Source of the DNA: Candidatus Auribacterota bacterium
Lineage (GTDB): Bacteria > Auribacterota > Tritonobacteria > UBA1439
Direction of reading: 5' to 3'
NCBI GenBank assembly: GCA_026391995.1
Contig: JAPLCY010000284.1
Span: forward strand, 1-8,870
Length of the DNA stretch: 8,870 nt
Shown here one piece after another: positions 7,089-8,870 of the stretch; the stretch's first letter is position 1, and the number at the start of each line of letters is the position of its first letter. The position numbers were made by a program, and so were the translations under genes. A model generated the notes under the pieces. The model saw only the letters and a program-made list of their open reading frames with translations. It searched no databases and had not been told where the DNA came from.

Positions 7089-7793
7089 CCCCCAGTGTTT
7101 CCTTATAGACAATATTCTTTGCAATCCCGCTCAACTGCGCGGCGAGCTTGATCGCGGTCTTGCGTTCAATCCCCAGTTTTTGTTCGAGCGTTGTCACATA
7201 TGCAGCGAGATCGACGCGGCTCCAGTCAACCGATTCCCCGGCACCCGCGATCATGAGCACGACTTCGCCCCTGACCGCGGCATCGCCGATGTGCTGGAGG
7301 ATTTCTTCCGCCGTGCCTCTGATAAACTCCTCGTGCACCTTGGTGAGCTCCCGTGCCACTACCACCTGCCGGCGCCTCGAGGGAGGAAGCCCTCGAACAC
7401 AAAGCGGTTGCTCGGGAGGCCCGACGCCGCCAGCGCGGCAATCAGTGCCGACGGTCCCGGGATCGGCACGATTCTGGCGCCGCGTTCGACCGCTTCCTTT
7501 ACGATCAGCGCCCCCGGATCTGCGATTCCCGGCATCCCCGCGTCCGATATGAGCGCGATATCCTTGCCCTCCTCGAGATAGCCGGTCAATTCCCGGGCCT
7601 TCCCTTTCTCTTTCGCCCCATAATAGCTCATGCGCCGCGTGCTGATGCCGTATCTCGCGAGAAGCGTTCTTGAATGCCTCGTGTCCTCACAGGCGATAAG
7701 ATCCACCTCGCGCAGGATGCCCAGCGCGCGCGCGCTGACATCTTCGAGATTTCCTATCGGTGTGCCGACAATATAGAGCGTTCCTAACGGCAT
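7069..7793 (-). pseudogene. rsmI: RsmI, 16S rRNA C1402 2'-O-methyltransferase, broken by an internal frameshifting deletion
   Basis: RsmI methylates the ribose of C1402 in the 16S decoding centre using SAM. The first 139 residues are a good RsmI N-terminal domain: LYIVGTPIGNLEDVSARAL, CEDTRHSRTLL, ALISDAGMPGIADPG, IPGPSALIAALAASGL and FEGFLPR. After FLPR (about 7377) the frame runs only five codons to a TAG at 7359. Good sequence resumes in another frame with QVVVARELTKVHEEFIRGT and continues to a TGA at 7069. Compared with E. coli RsmI, about 40 residues between FLPxK and VVLARELTK (the RTLIFYES segment) are absent, about 121 nt, so the loss shifts the frame. The start at 7793 matches family starts, although the ribosome-binding site (GGAAG) is weak. 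A hairpin (7377-7396) sits at the junction. A real deletion or an assembly skip is possible. Confidence 0.88.
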
Positions 7794-7930
7794 GTGTACA
7801 CGCGCTTCCGGACAGCCATTCGCCCTTGATTACCCTTCACATCCCCACCCCGGATGCCCAATGCCTGCATCGATCATTTGCATCTTACTGCCCTGCTAGT
7901 GGTTAGCACTATCCCGCTGATGGCCCTGCA

Positions 7931-8785
7931 TCACCCCGGCAATTCCTCCAGGATCGCCTCGAGTATCCGCTCGAGGTCTTCCTGGGAATAATATTCAATC
8001 TCGATTCTCCCCTTCCGGCGCCCCGGCGTGATTCTCACCTGCGTGCCCAGGCAGTTGCGAAGACTCTCTTCGATCTTCAGCAGATCCGCCGATTTACTCA
8101 CCCCGATCTTTCGCTTGTGCGCTGGCGGGGCTTTCATCCGTTCAATGCAACGTTCGGTTTCCCTTACCGAAAGCCCCTGTGCGACGATCTGGTCGCGCAA
8201 TCTTTTTTGCAGCGCGGCCGTTTCAAGCATGAGGATCACCTTCGCGTGCCCGGCCGTTACCCTGCCCAACATAATATCTTCCTGAATTTCCGCCGGCAGC
8301 CTCAACAGCCTCAATGTGTTGGCCACCGTCGCGCGGTTCCTTCCCACCTTCTTTGCAATCTCCTCCTGGGTCTGTTCGAATTCTTCCGTGAGCTTCTGGT
8401 ACGCGCGCGCCTCTTCAATCGGATTCAAATCTTCACGCTGCACATTTTCAATGATCGCGATCTCGAGCGCCTGTTCATCACTGACGCTCTTCACGATGGC
8501 CGGTATCCGCTCAAGCCCGAGAGACTTCGCCGCGCGGAGCCTCCGCTCGCCGGCGATCAGCTCGAACTCGCCGTCAACCTGCCTCACGATCACCGGCTGG
8601 ACGACACCCTTCTCCTTTATCGAGTCGATGATCTCCTGAAGCTTCCCCTGGTCAAATTCCGTCCTGGGCTGATATCTGCCAGGCCGGATGCGCCCGAGTT
8701 CGAGTTCTACAACCTCCCGTTCGCGCATCGTGATCGTCTCGGGGATCAACGCCTCGAGCCCCCTTCCCAGCGCCCGCTTTACCAT
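7931..8785 (-). CDS. parB: Chromosome-partitioning protein ParB (284 aa)
   Basis: ParB is a CTP-dependent DNA clamp that loads at parS and, with ParA and SMC, segregates the origin region. The N-terminal ALGRGLEALIP motif (residues 5-15) is the segment that stimulates ParA. The CTP-binding ParB/Srx domain has GERRLRAAK at 79-87 and ENVQREDLNPIEEARAY at 113-129. A KorB-type helix-turn-helix follows (TQEEIAKKVGRNRATVANTL, 139-158). The C-terminal dimerisation helix ends at EELPG. The length is normal for a chromosomal ParB. GGAGG lies eight bases before the ATG at 8785. In most genomes parA directly precedes parB; here only 85 bases remain to the right, and I could not recognise a ParA C-terminus in them. 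No parS (TGTTTCACGTGAAACA-like) site was found in the window. rsmI follows 137 nt downstream. Confidence 0.97.
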   Translation of the reverse strand: MVKRALGRGLEALIPETITMREREVVELELGRIRPGRYQPRTEFDQGKLQEIIDSIKEKGVVQPVIVRQVDGEFELIAGERRLRAAKSLGLERIPAIVKSVSDEQALEIAIIENVQREDLNPIEEARAYQKLTEEFEQTQEEIAKKVGRNRATVANTLRLLRLPAEIQEDIMLGRVTAGHAKVILMLETAALQKRLRDQIVAQGLSVRETERCIERMKAPPAHKRKIGVSKSADLLKIEESLRNCLGTQVRITPGRRKGRIEIEYYSQEDLERILEAILEELPG

Positions 8786-8870
8786 ATCCTATTCCTCCCT
8801 CGCCTTGTTCTTACTCATCCGCCGAATGTCATATCACGCGCGATGCATCATGCAACTCCGCAGCAGAATC

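Noticed and set aside
8786..8870. C-terminal end of parA
   Set aside because: All three minus-strand frames in these 85 bases stop early and show no ParA motif; the stretch is too short to call.

Overview
The window looks like chromosomal DNA of a GC-rich, Gram-negative-type environmental bacterium. Evidence is an enolase-ftsB gene pair, a chromosomal-type ParB, a small probable lipoprotein, and heptad-style 'CTCCTGA' repeats of the sort common in assembled genomes of uncultured bacteria (Omnitrophota and other PVC relatives, Desulfobacterota and similar). The phylum cannot be fixed from this sequence, and I saw no plasmid or phage genes.

Layout. At the left edge is the 3' part of a malonyl-CoA decarboxylase gene (+). 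It converges on a minus-strand block that occupies about 1-6.1 kb. Read in its own direction (right to left) the block is: a promoter at 6365-6393, enolase (eno), ftsB/divIC, a radical SAM gene broken by a frameshifting deletion, a HEAT-repeat protein, a small probable lipoprotein with its own good promoter, an intrinsic terminator, and a 68-residue SH3-like small protein. The eno-ftsB-radical SAM-HEAT part has 1-bp overlaps or short gaps and is probably one operon. From 6.5 kb there is a YacP-type NYN nuclease (+), which converges on rsmI (-). rsmI is also broken by a frameshifting deletion. Last comes parB (-), running in from the right edge. No RNA genes or CRISPR arrays were seen.

The most notable structure lies between eno and the NYN gene. 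It is a 202-bp MITE-like element (6160-6361) with 14-bp terminal inverted repeats (one mismatch) and a 6-bp target duplication TTTAGT. Inside, on the minus strand, is a 47-codon ORF. It reads as the first residues of a four-helix-bundle '23S rRNA intervening-sequence protein' (IVP) joined to that family's C-terminus, so the element appears to be an internally deleted copy of an IVP-carrying element. It sits exactly between the likely eno promoter and the eno ribosome-binding site, which lengthens the eno leader by about 208 nt.

Two genes, the radical SAM gene and rsmI, each lack about 120 nt inside an otherwise good reading frame, and both losses shift the frame. Either the genome is losing function in these genes or the assembly skipped short segments. 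Raw reads would decide. The other genes (eno, ftsB, parB, the NYN gene, the HEAT gene) look intact. Three inverted repeats lie between the convergent NYN and rsmI genes, and the last codons of rsmI run into one arm of an 11-bp perfect repeat. The 137-nt gap 7794-7930 shows no convincing feature, and the 84 nt right of parB show no recognisable coding sequence.
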